Shown piece by piece: positions 35,462 to 47,247 of a DNA stretch of 64,000 nt (position 1 is its first letter; each line of letters starts with the position of its first letter). The stretch lies in assembly GCF_018873765.1 (NCBI RefSeq), contig NC_057920.1, positions 11,979,307-12,043,306 on the forward strand. The letters run 5' to 3'. A program made the position numbers and the translations under genes. This DNA comes from Telopea speciosissima. Its lineage: Eukaryota > Streptophyta > Magnoliopsida > Proteales > Proteaceae. Below the pieces are notes generated by a model. That model made no database searches, was not told the DNA's origin, and saw nothing but the letters and a program-made list of their open reading frames with translations.

Positions 35462-36658
35462 ATGGGTTTCTGCAGAAGCAAAATTGGTTTTACCCAGTGG
35501 CTCATCCTTGTGATAATGGGAACTGCCTCAATGTTAGCAGTTAGTAGTATGGCGAAGACGATCATGGTTGGAGGATCTGAAGGCTGGCATTTCGGCTTCA
35601 ACTATACTGACTGGGCTTTTGAAAATGGACCTTTCTACCTCAATGACACTCTAGGTCAGTTCTAATTAAAGAGTTAGTTATTTCAGTTAGTACTAACTAG
35701 GGCTGGTTGGGCTGGTTTTTTAAACACCCCCCCCCCAGCCCAACCCTGAGTCCGTCTCTGACTCGGGGCTTGAAAAATCCAACCTTGACAACCCACCTTC
35801 AGGATCGGACCGGTCTGGGCCAGGGTCAGCCCAGGGCCTCAACCCTAGCCCGGCCCAGCCTAGACCCAATGCTAGAAATTCCTACCCCTGACCCGTCCTC
35901 AGGGTCGGGGTATATTAGCCCATGCCCTGACCAAAGGCTAGAAATTCCCAACCCTAATCTGCCCTTAGGGTTGGAATATCTTAGCCTAGGCGTTGACTCA
36001 GGGCTAGAAAGTCCTAGTCCTGATCCTTCCTCAGGGTTGGAGTATCTTAGCCTAGACCCTCACTCAGGGCTAGAAATTCCGAGCCCTGACCCGCCCTAAG
36101 GGTCGGGGTATCTTGGCCCAGGCCTTGACTAAGGGTTAGAAATTCCCCACCCTGATCTGCCCTCAGGGTTGGGGTACCTTATTCTAGACCCTGACTTAGG
36201 GTTAGAAATTCTCAGCCTTGATCCACGCGCCCTCAAAGTCGAGGTATCTTAGTCCAGGCCTTGTTTGAGCTCAGGGTGAGCTCGAGCTGATAGGGTCAAA
36301 CTTGCACCCCTAGTAGTACCTGATTCAATCAGCCTTTGCCTTTTTTTTTCTGATTAAATTCTCAATTATTAATTGATGAAATGCAGTGTTCAAGTTTGAT
36401 CCACCAAACAGCACAACCTTCCCTCACAGTGTGTACTTACTGCGAGACTTCTGGAGTTTCTTGAGATGCGATCTGAAGAAAGATAAGATGGTGGCGAATG
36501 TGACAGACGGTGGTGGGGAGGGCTTCAAGTTTGTGCTCAAGAGGTGGCAACCTTACTATTTTTCTTGCGGTGAGCGCAATGGCTTCCATTGCAATGTTGG
36601 TAGGATGAAGTTCGTCGTCTTCCCCATGCCTCGTTGCCGTAATAGTACTCACGGTTGA
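35462..36658 (+). CDS. Plastocyanin-like (phytocyanin) secreted cupredoxin
   Basis: Two exons, 35462-35654 and 36387-36658, joined in phase 1 across a 732-bp GT-AG intron, give 154 aa. Residues 1 to about 31 are a signal peptide with a hydrophobic core (WLILVIMGTASMLAV). The mature part begins TIMVGGSEGWHFGFNYTDW, typical of plastocyanin-like domains. Likely copper ligands are His78 (FPHSVYLL), Cys125, His132 and Met138 (SCGERNGFHCNVGRM), with Cys92 and Cys133 as the expected disulfide. The spacing between the ligand Cys and second His is two residues longer than in common phytocyanins. There are several N-glycosylation sequons and no GPI-anchor tail, so it is probably secreted to the cell wall or apoplast. 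Phytocyanins are small blue-copper or copper-free electron-transfer-like proteins; the role of this subgroup is unknown to me. The intron contains a tandem-repeat-bearing MITE. Confidence 0.88.
35698..36312. mobile_element. hAT-type element with internal tandem repeats, in phytocyanin intron
   Basis: A 615-bp element. Termini are TAGGGCTGG and, facing, TTGCACCCCTA; flanks are GTACTAAC (35690-35697) and GTAGTACC (36313-36320), 6 of 8 identical. The interior consists of about six imperfect copies of a unit of about 62-65 bp containing CAGGGCTAGAAATTCC, CCCTGACCCGCCCTCAGGGT and GGGGTATCTTAG. Related elements are at 37347-37882 and 42138-42603. It nearly fills the intron of the phytocyanin gene. 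Confidence 0.65.
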
Positions 36659-37346
36659 TGCTTAATTGCTTGCTCTAATTAGTTGATTGTCCATTGGAGA
36701 GGCAACCTAGTTTGGTCCAGGAACATTTTGTTTCTCAAAGCATTTGAGAAAAGTAAGAATAAGATTATAAGAGGCATTCTTGTTAAGCTCTTGTTACTTG
36801 ATTCTAAATGAGTGGTTATTTTGTTGTAAGCAGAGATAGTTTTGGCTTCCCATTTGTTCTCTGGGTGTGTGTTCTTCATTTTCTGTCATTAATGTTTCTT
36901 AATATATATTACTAGAAATTTGAAAAGCATTCTCTTTAGTTTTAACCATGGAATGGAGTCTGGCTCTGGTTAGTGTTAACACTAACATGAATCCCTGTTT
37001 CCCAATTTAAATTCTGTTTAATTAAGGTCATGTTTGTTGAATTTTTATCTGCTGCTGTAATTGGAGGGAAGTCATCTTATGTGAGGATGAGAGAGAGAGA
37101 GAGAGAGAAAGTCTTGTGTGTGCTAGCGTACCCTTTGAGAACCTTTTCGTTTAAGGGAGGTGATTGTTGTCAGGTCGTGTGGCCCCTCTGTCTAGACACA
37201 GGCTTGTGAAATGACCACTTTACCTCGGTGAATGCCTTTGGTGCGGTCTTATTTTTGCCTTCCTTTAAATAATGGTAGAGGGTTCTCTCAACAAGCAGCT
37301 TATGCACACTAATTAATGAGGTGCAAGAGTGCTACAAAACAATAAT
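36659..37346. other. Phytocyanin 3' flank and intergenic
   Basis: Presumably begins with the 3' UTR of the phytocyanin gene. A GA microsatellite lies at about 37089-37108. The part from about 37110 to 37320 contains TGTGGCCCCTCTGTCTAGAC and similar phrases, seen also near 40840 and 45295, which look like MITE pieces. No gene recognised. Confidence 0.4.
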
Positions 37347-37882
37347 TGGCTGCAACAGGGTCGGGTTGGGCCGGGCTTTATAGAAGCCTACCCCAATCCT
37401 AAGTCCCCTTAGTTGGGCCCAGGCCCGACCCGACCCTGATTAGAGCCAGAAAAATTCAACCCTGACCCGACTTCAGGGTCGGGCCGGGCTGACTCTGATT
37501 GGCCCTGAATCCTGATCATGGGGAGGGGGAAAGAAACGCATGGGCTGGAATGAGCTGGGGAGAACGTTATCAATTTTACATAAAATAACACTATAATAAA
37601 ATGTATTATATCACTTATTGTCTTCATATATAATATATTATATAAAAAAATGTGGGTGATGTTTAAAATTTATAATGTATATATTTTATAGTATAACTTA
37701 AATCAGGGTCAGGCTGGGCGGGGCCAAGCTTAGCCCAAGGACTCAACCCTAGACCAACCCGACCTTGACTCAGGGCCAGGAATTTTCAACCCTGACCTGC
37801 CCTCAGGGCCAAATATCTCAGCCTAGGCGTTGTTCGGGCTCAGGGTGAGTTCGGGCCGACAGGGCCAAACTTGCACCCCTTA
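37347..37882. mobile_element. hAT-type element, GGGTCGGG family
   Basis: Same family as 42138-42603 and 35698-36312: the left end has GGCTGCAACAGGGTCGGG and the right end has CCAAACTTGCACCCCTTA. The interior carries GGGCCGGGCT and CTCAGGGCC phrases around an AT-rich core. The target duplication is not clear. Confidence 0.55.
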
Positions 37883-37994
37883 ATATTGTACATAGGAGGG
37901 TAGTGATGTCATTTCTTCCAAGGAGGACAACAATAAACAAAAGGTGCTAGCATACCATATTTAATTAATATTCAAAAGCATCTTAACAATCTAT

Positions 37995-38066
37995 GTGGCC
38001 CTACAAAAAAGGGTATACCCAATGCACAAGTCTCCTGCCACTACGAGTTTGGGAGGATCACAATCT
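37995..38066 (-). mobile_element. Au-type SINE fragment
   Basis: GGGTATACCCAATGCACAAG, CTCCTGCCACTACGAG and a degenerate GGAGGATCACAATCTACG match the 3' part of the angiosperm Au SINE, in reverse orientation. The tRNA-like half is missing. Confidence 0.6.
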
Positions 38067-38087
38067 ACGTGGCCCCACAATGGAGTT

Positions 38088-38258
38088 TAGAGGATCCAGA
38101 TCCCCTCCAATGAACCCAAGGAGTGCCCAATGAGCATCCAACGGCTAGGCTGGCTGGCATACATCCTCGTGCGTGCGTCAAGATGTGTATCAGCCTGCCC
38201 AGCCATCAGATGCCTCATTTGGTCACTCATTGGGCGGATTCCTCATTGGAGAGGAGCC
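38088..38258. mobile_element. Foldback MITE
   Basis: The left arm GGATCCAGATCCCCTCCAAT with GCCCAATGAG faces the right arm CTCATTGGGCGGATTCC and CATTGGAGAGGAGCC. The arms pair imperfectly over about 70 bp. No target duplication found. Confidence 0.5.
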
Positions 38259-38528
38259 CAACGCTTTGACAAATGGCATAGCGATTCCTGAATTGGGACA
38301 ACAAAGTGTGAGAGTTCAACCCAATGACCAAGAGACCACAGTCGTCCAAATATGCATCGTTGGATTAGAATCTTTTACAGATCGATGCTTACACAACTAG
38401 AAATACCTGTTCAGAAAACGAAAAACATTCCAATCCGACGGCTCACACAGCGGCTCTATGTTTATCAATCACGACTCTCCACTGTAACGACCATCCCTGT
38501 CCAAAGAAATTTCTGATCTGCCCTCACC

Positions 38529-39277
38529 TAAGGGTGTCAAATCGGACGGTTCCCGGTATTCGGGATGGGTCTGTATCGGTACCAAAGGTGTTTGTCCCAG
38601 TACCGTCCCATTTAGTTAACGGGATCAAATCTAGGTCCCGGTCCTGATTATCAATGGGACGGGATGGTACCGGTTCCTAAACGATTCTAAGCCTGCTAGG
38701 AAAAGGTAGAAAGAACTTTAACGGTTTCTAATGAGATGGTTTAATTAGTAGTGTTGTGGATCTTTTCACTATTATTAGATCTAAGGCATTTCTTACATTT
38801 GAAAGTAATTTAGAATACGAAACCTGATGAATTGAATTTCATGGTTTTACTTTTTCAGATCACATATAACTTTCTCAAAACGACAACTAAGAATTAACAA
38901 GGATGAAATAAACAAGTCCATATACAATTTTAGTGCTATCCCAAAACAAAATTATAAAAATAGAACTGAAGGTTTATCAACTGAAACCTCCATAAGAGAA
39001 CATGTCTCCCAAATTCATCAAACTCCAGCCGTAAAGCTTGAATGAAAGAATATGAAATATACCCTTTGAAAAGGTATTGATAGTTCTGGTCTTATCTGGT
39101 ACCTAATCGGTATTTCGGTACTGGTCCCAATGGGAATCCCATCCTAGAACCCTCCCGTCCCATTTATTATTCGTTGCCAAAATCAGATCCCAGTACCATC
39201 CCGTTTATTAATGGGACGGTCCGGTACCAGGTTTTAACGGGACGGTTCTTGGTTCTGGTCCCAAATTGACATCCTTA
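38529..39277. mobile_element. hAT-type nonautonomous element with perfect target duplication
   Basis: A 749-bp element. Termini are TAAGGGTGTCAAAT and ATTGACATCCTTA. It is flanked by an exact 8-bp duplication CCCTCACC (38521-38528 and 39278-39285). The interior has GGGACGGTACCGG-type stretches facing inward from both ends around AT-rich filler. The same family occurs in inverted orientation at 60140-61049. No coding capacity. Confidence 0.88.
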
Positions 39278-39954
39278 CCCTCACCATCCTGTCCTCGATT
39301 CTTCTTTCATGCTCTCTGTACGTAAAACTACTTAACTCCCTTTTCTTTCTTTAAGGTCTTATCTCTTCTCATCCTGTATTTGGCAACTGTGGTACTAATA
39401 GAAATCACACAGAAGCTTTTTATATTTCTAATTTCAATTTCTGATATTATGGTTTATGAGACTGAGACAATAATGACATCCTAAAACTTGCCCTAGAAAC
39501 CAAAGTTCGAATCTTCTGCTCCTTTTAAAACTCCGGAGCAGAAGATTGCTCTATTGGGCAACTCTACCAGTCGGGTGAGTTTTCTACTTTTCTTATTAAT
39601 TTGCGATATCTAAACTAAGTAAGCTATACCAAGGCAACAGCTTGGCCTGGTTGAGAATTGAGACCCTAGAAGCTTGCATGAGGTTCTCACTTCTGAGTGC
39701 TTATGCAGCTGGGTGAAAAGGTGAATGAGTTGTCTAAATTATGAACAATACAATGCTTAGTGCTATTTTTCTTTAAATACAATGGGTTAATTAGGATGTC
39801 AAAACCTTGAATTGGGAATGTCTTCTCAAATTTTGGTTAATTGGCCATGAATTTGTCTTCCTGTAGTGAATTAATCTTCCTTTTTATTTGATCCACAAGA
39901 GATCAAATATGATATCCATAGGGCTCCATTTCTTAGAAAGCAATTAAATGTGGA

Positions 39955-40048
39955 CTTAGTGCCGCTAAGGAGACTTGAACCACCAATCAAGCTCCTGACG
40001 CAGTTCTCCCAAGGGAGTAGCGAACCACCCGAACAAACCCTGGATCGG
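39955..40048 (-). repeat. Dispersed repeat with tRNA-like box B, copy 1
   Basis: About 94 bp shared with 57909-58003. Read on the minus strand both contain CTCCCTTGGGAGA, GTCAGGAGCTTGAT and GGTGGTTCAAGTC; the last resembles a Pol III box B (GGTTCAAGTC). It may belong to a SINE, but no box A, tail or duplication could be confirmed. Confidence 0.5.
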
Positions 40049-41406
40049 CAATCTTCCTGAATAGGTAGTCTTTTATTTATTTACCCCCCCCCCCTCAACT
40101 TTTTTCTCTTGCTAGTAAACTAAAATCCTATTTTTTATTCTAGATGCTGGGGTATAGCTTGTTTCAGTATTTATGACTTGTTGATTTTGATAGATATTAT
40201 TTGTTTCTTTATCTGGGCATCACTAGGGTGTTGCCAGAGAGGGCAAAATCACTCTAGTAACGCCTTGAGGCCATTCATACACATAGAAAGTACAGAACAC
40301 CCTTTGAAGAACAACAGAAATATATTCATAATGTCCCATGTAATCTCAAGGCAACATGGGTAGCATTGGAATATGTGAAGGATCCAAATGTGATATGCCA
40401 TTTAGTTTGTCCTTCATTTGATTTGTATACGTGGATATGTTTACAATTTCAAAACTTGTGTGTGACTTTTCAAAACTTATTAATTTCCAACATATATATG
40501 GTTCTTAGGCTCATTTTATATAGAATGTAAGATGTAATATCCAAAGTATGAGTTTGATTTTTCTTTCATTGCCCAGTTTTTATTTCCTGCTTTTAATCAA
40601 GCAAAACATAATAAAGGCCAGTAAGTCCATTTGTGGTACAGGGGAACTACAAATCAGTTTATATCTCTTTCGGTTTCACTTTCAACTTTCTTTACTTCTC
40701 CTGAGGGTATTCTTGGCGAAACTCTTGGCAAGTTCAGTATATGGGGTCTCTACATTACCTTTGTGCCAGCGCAAGCACTGCCCTGAACAGGATTTCCACC
40801 TTTCTATGGGGTAGTGCAGTACTTTCACACACTTCTGTGTCTAGACGTAGGAACCACATAGACCACGCGACCTACCTGTTCTTTCCCCCTTAAATTATAT
40901 AGAGTATCTGTTAGCCATCAAACATGAATTTGTGAAAGAAAAATAGACCAAGTGGAGTGCCTTTGCAACCTCATTTGATAAGCTGCAAAAAAACATGTCT
41001 CGGCAAGCTAGAATACTTTGATATGTGTTCAATGGAACTAAAAACATTTTTTTTTTCTCTTTTTCTAGAAATCAGGTTTAGTCTGGATAATGAGATGGAG
41101 ATGCCTCAAAAATTCAATCTGGAAACACTTGAAAAATTGCTGCTTAGCAACTCTTCCATGTACAGCAGCCTAAACTACAGGTGTCCCAGGGAAGACAAAA
41201 AACGATTTTTTGGGGTAATAGGTGAAACTGTCTATTTTTCTGATAAACTTTTCGCAAAGTTCAGAAATGAATACTGAGTTATATCATTGATGCTTTGAGG
41301 TAAGGCCTTTTGGGGAATTTTGAACCCTTCTTTCTTTTTTTGTCATATTTTTCTAAACACTTCTATCCAAGGGAGGTTAAATCATCATTTCGGGTCTCAG
41401 GGGAAA

Positions 41407-41595
41407 TAAATTCTCTCTCTCTGCTGTCCGTTGCCCGAACAGCACCTGCTATTCCCTCACATGGGGCCGAAATGACGACATAACCTCCCTGCCCGAACAC
41501 ATTGCCCAAGGGAGGTTAAGTCGTCATTTGTGTCCCATGTGAGGGGACAGCACTGTACTATTCGGATAGCGAATAGTAGAGGATAAAAATTTGGG
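41407..41595. mobile_element. Foldback MITE
   Basis: The left arm has CTCACATGGGGCCGAAATGA and GACATAACCTCCCT; the right arm has AGGGAGGTTAAGTCGTCATT and CCCATGTGAGGGGACAG. The arms pair over about 80 bp. A partial third copy of the AGGGAGGTTAA phrase lies just outside at 41370. Confidence 0.6.
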
Positions 41596-42137
41596 TGTTA
41601 GGCATGCCTCCAGCTTACTGGTAGTGACATGCACCAATCACAGGGCTGGATACAAGAGGACAAAAGGGTCTTTTTCAAAAGGTAAGAGAGAAAATGACAC
41701 AAGTTGGATACCCTGGCGGCGTGGTCAACCTTTTTCCATAATTCTAACTGCAATGGCTTGCTAATACAATTAGTAAGAAAAGACAATAATGAGATGACAC
41801 GAGGGGGGAGAGATCTGGTATATACAAAATAATTCGGAATACCTTTTCCCAAGTGGGATTGGATCATCGGCTTCGGCCAAGAACAATCCTAATTCCGGAT
41901 TATTCGAAATTAGGTGTTTTCAATTATTTTTCTAGGGTTCATCTGATTCTGGCTGGATTGGAATCAGAAGCGGCGGAGGCTAATTGGCATGAACCGAACT
42001 TGATCCTAAAAGTCAGTTTGTAGGATCAAGTTTTTCAGAGGTTCGTACTAGTGATATAGAAGGGGTAAACTATTTGTCATAAGGCAGAAACCCTAGAGAA
42101 GAGTGGAACCTATTAGAAATGATTACTTGATTCAGAG

Positions 42138-42603
42138 TAGGGCTGCAACAGGGTCGGGTGGGCCGGGCGTTTTAAAACCCCAACCCAACCCTGAGTGTAT
42201 TTAGCTGGGCCCAGGCCTGACCCGGCTCTAATTCAAGACCAGAAAAATCCAACAATGACCGCCCTCAGGGTCAGGCCGACCCTGATTGGCCCTGATAATG
42301 GGGTGGAGATTTGCATCAGTTGGCCAAGCTGGGAAAGGGAGATGCATGGGCTGGCCAGACTGACTGGCTGAGAAGAAGAAGAGAACAAAGAAGAAGAATA
42401 ACGAAAAAAACATGAAAAAGAAGAAGAAGATAGGGTCGGCCCAGGTTGGGCTTAGCCTGAGGCCTCAATCTTGACTCAGCTCGATCCTGATTCAGGGTCA
42501 GAAATTCTCAATTTTGACCCGCCCTCAAGGCCAAGGTATCTCAACCCAAACTTTGTTCGGACTCAAGGTGGGTTCGGGCCGTCAGGACCAAACTTGCACC
42601 CTA
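42138..42603. mobile_element. hAT-type element, GGGTCGGG family
   Basis: A 466-bp element. Termini are TAGGGCTGCAA and TTGCACCCTA. Flanks are ATTCAGAG (42130-42137) and ATTCAGAA (42604-42611), 7 of 8 identical. The interior is rich in GGGTCGG and GCCCTCAGGG phrases. This copy gives the clearest borders for the family. Confidence 0.8.
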
Positions 42604-42611
42604 ATTCAGAA

Positions 42612-44637
42612 TGGGCTACTATGGATCGACGTCAATTTGAAAGTATGGTAATCTGTTACTATTCATTACCAATCATATAGAGAGCTGACACCACATTGAT
42701 TCCATGAGGGACTTGGTGGAGGTTGTTATGGTCTTAAATTTCCTCACCTTTCAACCTCCCTTTTAGGAGCGAGTTCTCCTGAAGTATTCATCTCTTCTCT
42801 TTTCTCCCTATGTCAATTCTGGCTTTGATTATTATTTTTTCTTCCCCAGAACAGGGGAGAGCCCCCTCAATGGAAAGAACTACGAAGGTGGAGAGGAAGA
42901 GAAAAGGAAAGAGAGGAAAAAGACCTACAATTTACGGCCCGACAAGCAAGGTGAGAGAGAATTTTAAGTGCCTAAATCCATCGTATCATCACAAACAAAC
43001 GAATCATGATGTACGTACATGGAATACAATGGTTGACTTACCTGTCATCAGATATCGATCTGTCTTTGACTTTTATACGTGTTGGGAAGGGAATGGAGAA
43101 TGGAGATTCCCTTGGTGAGGTTCTTTGCTAGCTGGATAAGATAATGGGTTATGTTCCAAACCGACACAGCAAGTAGGGGACCTCAGGTTTTTTCGGATTT
43201 GGCCTCTCTTTGTCTCAAATAGTATTTTGGATTTGGACCAACCCGACCGAGAGAATTTATGGTTTTGAGGTGTTTGGGGCAACATCCGCCGACATTCATG
43301 GCTGGCTTACAATAAGAGAAGCTATAAGTTGTAGACAAGAAGCCATTAACTCGGGGAGTTAGAAAGATTTCTCTCCTAATTTTACAATTTGAGTCTCCTT
43401 GTATATGAATTGATATTCATCAAATTTTTTTCTTACTCCCTGCTACTGACTAGGCATGTATGGGGAATTTATCGTCTTCATTTATCTGTTCTTCCATTTC
43501 TTTCATTAGATCTAATAAGAGGGAATGGATCCCACCTAGGCAGTGTGTTCGGGTAATTAGATGTAATGGAAGAAATGAAGGGACGGATAAATGGAGATGG
43601 TAAAGATTTGGTACGTATGATGTCAATATAAGTGGATGGTGTGCCGATGCCTCTCATAAAAACTAAGAAGAAAAATCTCGTCATTACTCCCACCCCCACT
43701 GACAAAAGTTTGAAATTCTCAAAACGGGATCAACTCCCCATAGGTGGCGTTTAACGACTCTTCACATATAGTTTGGTGACAATACTTGTTATTTTTCTTC
43801 TACAAATGCCCATCTAAACACTCTTAATGACAGATAAAAAGATATTTATGGAAACAAAAGGATACGTGTTATCACATAATTGTGCATAAAATATCTGTAT
43901 ACAAGAACTAACTAAAATTATAGAAAGTCCTACCAAAAAAACCTAAAGTTATAGAAAGGTATTTTTGACATTGTAGAATAGGAAGTGTTTGATGACTCAT
44001 AAAGTGAAATCACCATTGATTCACTTTTCACCATGGGTGAAGAAAAACTTAATCTAATATTTAATTCCTTAAAAGTGAGAAATGCAAACATGGTTAAATA
44101 CGGGGGGGGGGGGGGGAGGACATGTGGATGTGGCGGTGGAATTTGTTTTGGTTTTCCCACAAGATATGTAGGTTAAGTCGGTGTCTGCCATAATAATAGA
44201 ATTGGGTAGTCAACTGTCCACGACCTTGCTTGAACCAGGCTGGCCCATTGACCTGGACTTTGGGCTATCAGCCCAAAACCCAAGCTGGACATGATAATGC
44301 CAAGTTGCCGTGCATGTTCAATCTAATTTAGTAAACTTCAAAGTTCAAAGTCTTATATGGGAACAACTTGTCGGCAACAAAGAGGTAAATTAATTATTAA
44401 GTTGTAAACTTCTTTTAATTGTCCCAATTTTATTCTTAAAAGTTATTTAATATATAGGAGAAGAACGCTAATTAGTCGTGTGGCCCTAGACAAAGGAGGA
44501 CGTAAAATGATTCTCTCACTCCCATGAAAGACATAATTCTCATCCCCAAGATGCTTGTGTGCACTTTCTCATTGGTCATCCCATTGGCACAAATGTTATG
44601 CGATCATGTAGCGTTCTCTTGCCCTTAGTATAATATT
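42612..44637. other. Intergenic, no gene recognised
   Basis: Mostly AT-rich unique-looking sequence. A run of 16-17 G bases lies at about 44102-44117. A degenerate foldback related to the MITE at 44638 seems to occupy about 44458-44626 (GAAGAACGCTAATTAGTCGTG at its left, ATCATGTAGCGTTCTCTT at its right). Confidence 0.4.
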
Positions 44638-44833
44638 GGGAAAGAGAACGCCACTAGGTCATGTAGTGTACACCGCCACTGCACCCTGACATGAGTACAT
44701 GAAATGATCGCCACACCCCCCTAGGCCCCTAGAACCCCAAAAATAACTAGGGTTGTGACGATCATTTTGCACGCTCTTGTGTTAGGGCATAAGGGCGGCG
44801 TGTTTGGCGCGATCGGGTGGCGTTCTTTCTCCC
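44638..44833. mobile_element. Mutator-type MITE with perfect 9-bp target duplication
   Basis: A 196-bp element. The left end is GGGAAAGAGAACGCCACTAG and the right end is GGTGGCGTTCTTTCTCCC. It is flanked by TATAATATT on both sides (44629-44637, 44834-44842). No coding capacity. Confidence 0.88.
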
Positions 44834-44842
44834 TATAATATT

Positions 44843-46396
44843 TAATGTAGAGATAAAAAGAGTTTTTAAAAAATTAATGAAAAGAAAGGGAATAGATAAA
44901 AATGATCATATCTCACTCATACGGAGTCCAATTGACTTGATTCTGGTGGAAGTTGGCAAGATTATTTCCAACATCGCCTCATTCAAAGGGGGCATTTCGT
45001 AGACACTGAATTTTGTCATTCCAATATATTCTCTTTTGTCGCCATTGATTTGAGTCCAAAATTGCTCTTAAGATTTGTAGTATAAACAATTACCATTTTA
45101 CCCTTGGAGTGACTTGGATCTCCAAACATTGTTAGAATGGACTCAAACTTTCCCCCTTCTTTTAAACTGTTCTTCTCTACACAGTAATAAATACATTGGG
45201 GTCGCATCACGCATGGACCCTGCATCAGTGCAGGGGCCAATGAAAGTGTCTAAAGTGGCATCAAGGGGCGGGACGATAATTTCACGTGCTCCTGTGTCTA
45301 GACGTAGGAACCACGAGACTAGGCAAAGTTTTTATTTTTTCAAAAAAAAATACATTTTATAGTAAAAAAACAGAAAATAAAAACAGTGTTGTTGCAATCA
45401 ACCTTGACTATAATAAGATTTCCCCTATAAATAAACATGATTAAGGAAACATACCAGCATGTTCAAGAATAAGCATGCTGATGGACTGGTTGAATTTTGA
45501 AACAGTTCTTTCTGACCAATTTGATTTTGCAGTGTCAACTGTTTAAGTTTTTTTTGTTATTTAAATTCAATTAGGGTTTACAAACCCAGAATTGGGATTA
45601 AGATCGGTTTTGACTCATTATGATTCGGATAAGATTCGAATCAGTCCAGATAGATGAATATTCTATCAAACTCGGCTACAAAATACCTTAACTCTAGTTT
45701 TCTCGACCGAGTTATATCGCTCAGAATCGAAATCGATCTCAACCAATATCTATTTGAATCAATCGATTCGATCCTGATTTTTAAAACACTACACTCAATA
45801 GAGAAAAACGGAAATGAGTCCGAGGAAACCAGATCCTCTCCTGCTCACATCCAACGGTTGGGCCGGTATGATGGGCACCCTTACACACAATCCGTACATT
45901 GTTGATTGATATATTTCAGTGACACATTCACGTGATACATTGTAGTGTTTGGCTACAAGAATCTTTTGAGGTTTATGGTTAGGTTCCCCTTTGAACCGAC
46001 ATGAGGAGCAGTCATTGCAAAGGAACAACAAATAATGGGAAGCAGGTAGTGTGCATAAAGTTAGAACTAGACAAACAGCGTAGATCCTACTGTACAGATG
46101 TATCCATCCTTATCCTTCCACACATTCACTATGTGTTAAGAGGTATTAAAATCCTCTGCAGTATCGGTGGGGCGGCAGTGCACATATGGCGATACAATGA
46201 AGGCCATGTGTGCCACCTAGTCTCTGCTATGCCATCGGATGTGCACCGCCAATGTCCCTTTGTGACAATGTTGAAACCTCACCAACCTTAGTAAATTTTA
46301 GTTTCTCTCAAATTGATGACCTGCTTCACCCTTGCTAAAAGTACATTGTAATTAGAGATGGATTGGTTACTTTGAACTCTAAGACGCATCTTTGAT
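44843..46396. other. Intergenic, no gene recognised
   Basis: AT-rich. A piece at 45290-45320 shares TGTGTCTAGACGTAGGAACC with about 40840. The stretch 45590-45790 has ATTCGAATC/GATTCGG-type phrases typical of decayed MITEs. The short open frames do not match known families. Confidence 0.4.
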
Positions 46397-46953
46397 TAGG
46401 GATGTAACAGATAGTAGAAAATTAAAATTAGATTTGCATCTTTCTAGGGGTATCTGTATCCAATCAGACAGTATTCGAATTTGAATTTAGACAATTTAGA
46501 ACATAATTCATTCGAACTGATATTCAATTAATAAAAAAAAATTAAATAATTAATGATCTTGAGGGTTCTTGAAGATCCGATAGGTTTGCATCTATTTAGC
46601 GGTATCTATATCTAATCAAACAGTATCTAGATCCAAATTCGGATAATCTAGAACATAAAATATTCGAACAATTATTCAACTAATAATAAAAAATTAAATA
46701 TCTAATGATCTTGAGGGTTTTTGAAGATTCGACAAGTTCTTGAGTATGAGAAAAAAAGTTTTAAAACAATGCGAGACATGGATTGAGAGCGAATCGTATT
46801 CGAAGGGGGAGGAAAGTTTAAGTTACACAATTCATGAATGTAAACAGATAGTCAAAAATCCAGATTCGATTCGTATTTGTTCCCATTAGGGTATCTGTAT
46901 CCGATCGAAGATATCCAAATTCCTTACCCGTATTCGATCCGTTTACATCTCTA
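46397..46953. mobile_element. hAT-type MITE
   Basis: A 557-bp element. Termini are TAGGGATGTAA and, facing, TTTACATCTCTA. The flanks TCTTTGAT and ATTTTGAA agree only partly (TTTGA shared). The interior has two direct copies of a segment of about 130 bp containing CTTGAGGGTT, TTGAAGATYCGA and an AATAATAAA stretch (about 46440-46580 and 46590-46740). Confidence 0.6.
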
Positions 46954-47247
46954 ATTTTGAAGTGTTTTAATCGCAATAAATCATACATGTACATGTGTTT
47001 GATGAAATAAAACTCTCCTAAAGTATGTGGTTTCTCCAATTCAAGCCTTTATGCCATTGAGATAATTCCTACTCTGTTTTTTTTTGGGCTTGGGTCTTTG
47101 CCAAAGAAAGATATTATTTTGCTTTCAACAATATTAACAATACTATTTAATCAAAATTAATAAATAACAAACACCCAAAAAAAAAAAAAAACAAGGGCAG
47201 AAGAGAGAGAAATTGGGCATTGCTAATCCATTATACTCTCTCAAGTC

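Larger units (their letters stand above)
39286..42137. other. Intergenic with repeat pieces
   Basis: No gene recognised. It holds a dispersed-repeat copy (39955-40048), a MITE-like piece near 40760-40880 containing TGTGTCTAGACGTAGGAACC (shared with about 45290-45315), and a foldback element at 41407-41595. The open frame at 40957-41277 matches no family I know. Confidence 0.4.

Noticed and set aside
35720-36300. Regular repeats that at first sight recall a CRISPR-like array
   Set aside because: The units are imperfect, adjacent and without unique spacers, in a plant nuclear intron; they are a minisatellite inside a transposon.
38173-38400. 75-codon open frame
   Set aside because: Overlaps the foldback MITE at 38088-38258 and has no known motif.
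40957-41277. 106-codon open frame
   Set aside because: No recognisable domain and no splice partners; treated as chance.
46001-46291. 96-codon open frame in intergenic DNA
   Set aside because: Composition and lack of motifs give no support; neighbouring sequence looks like decayed MITE.
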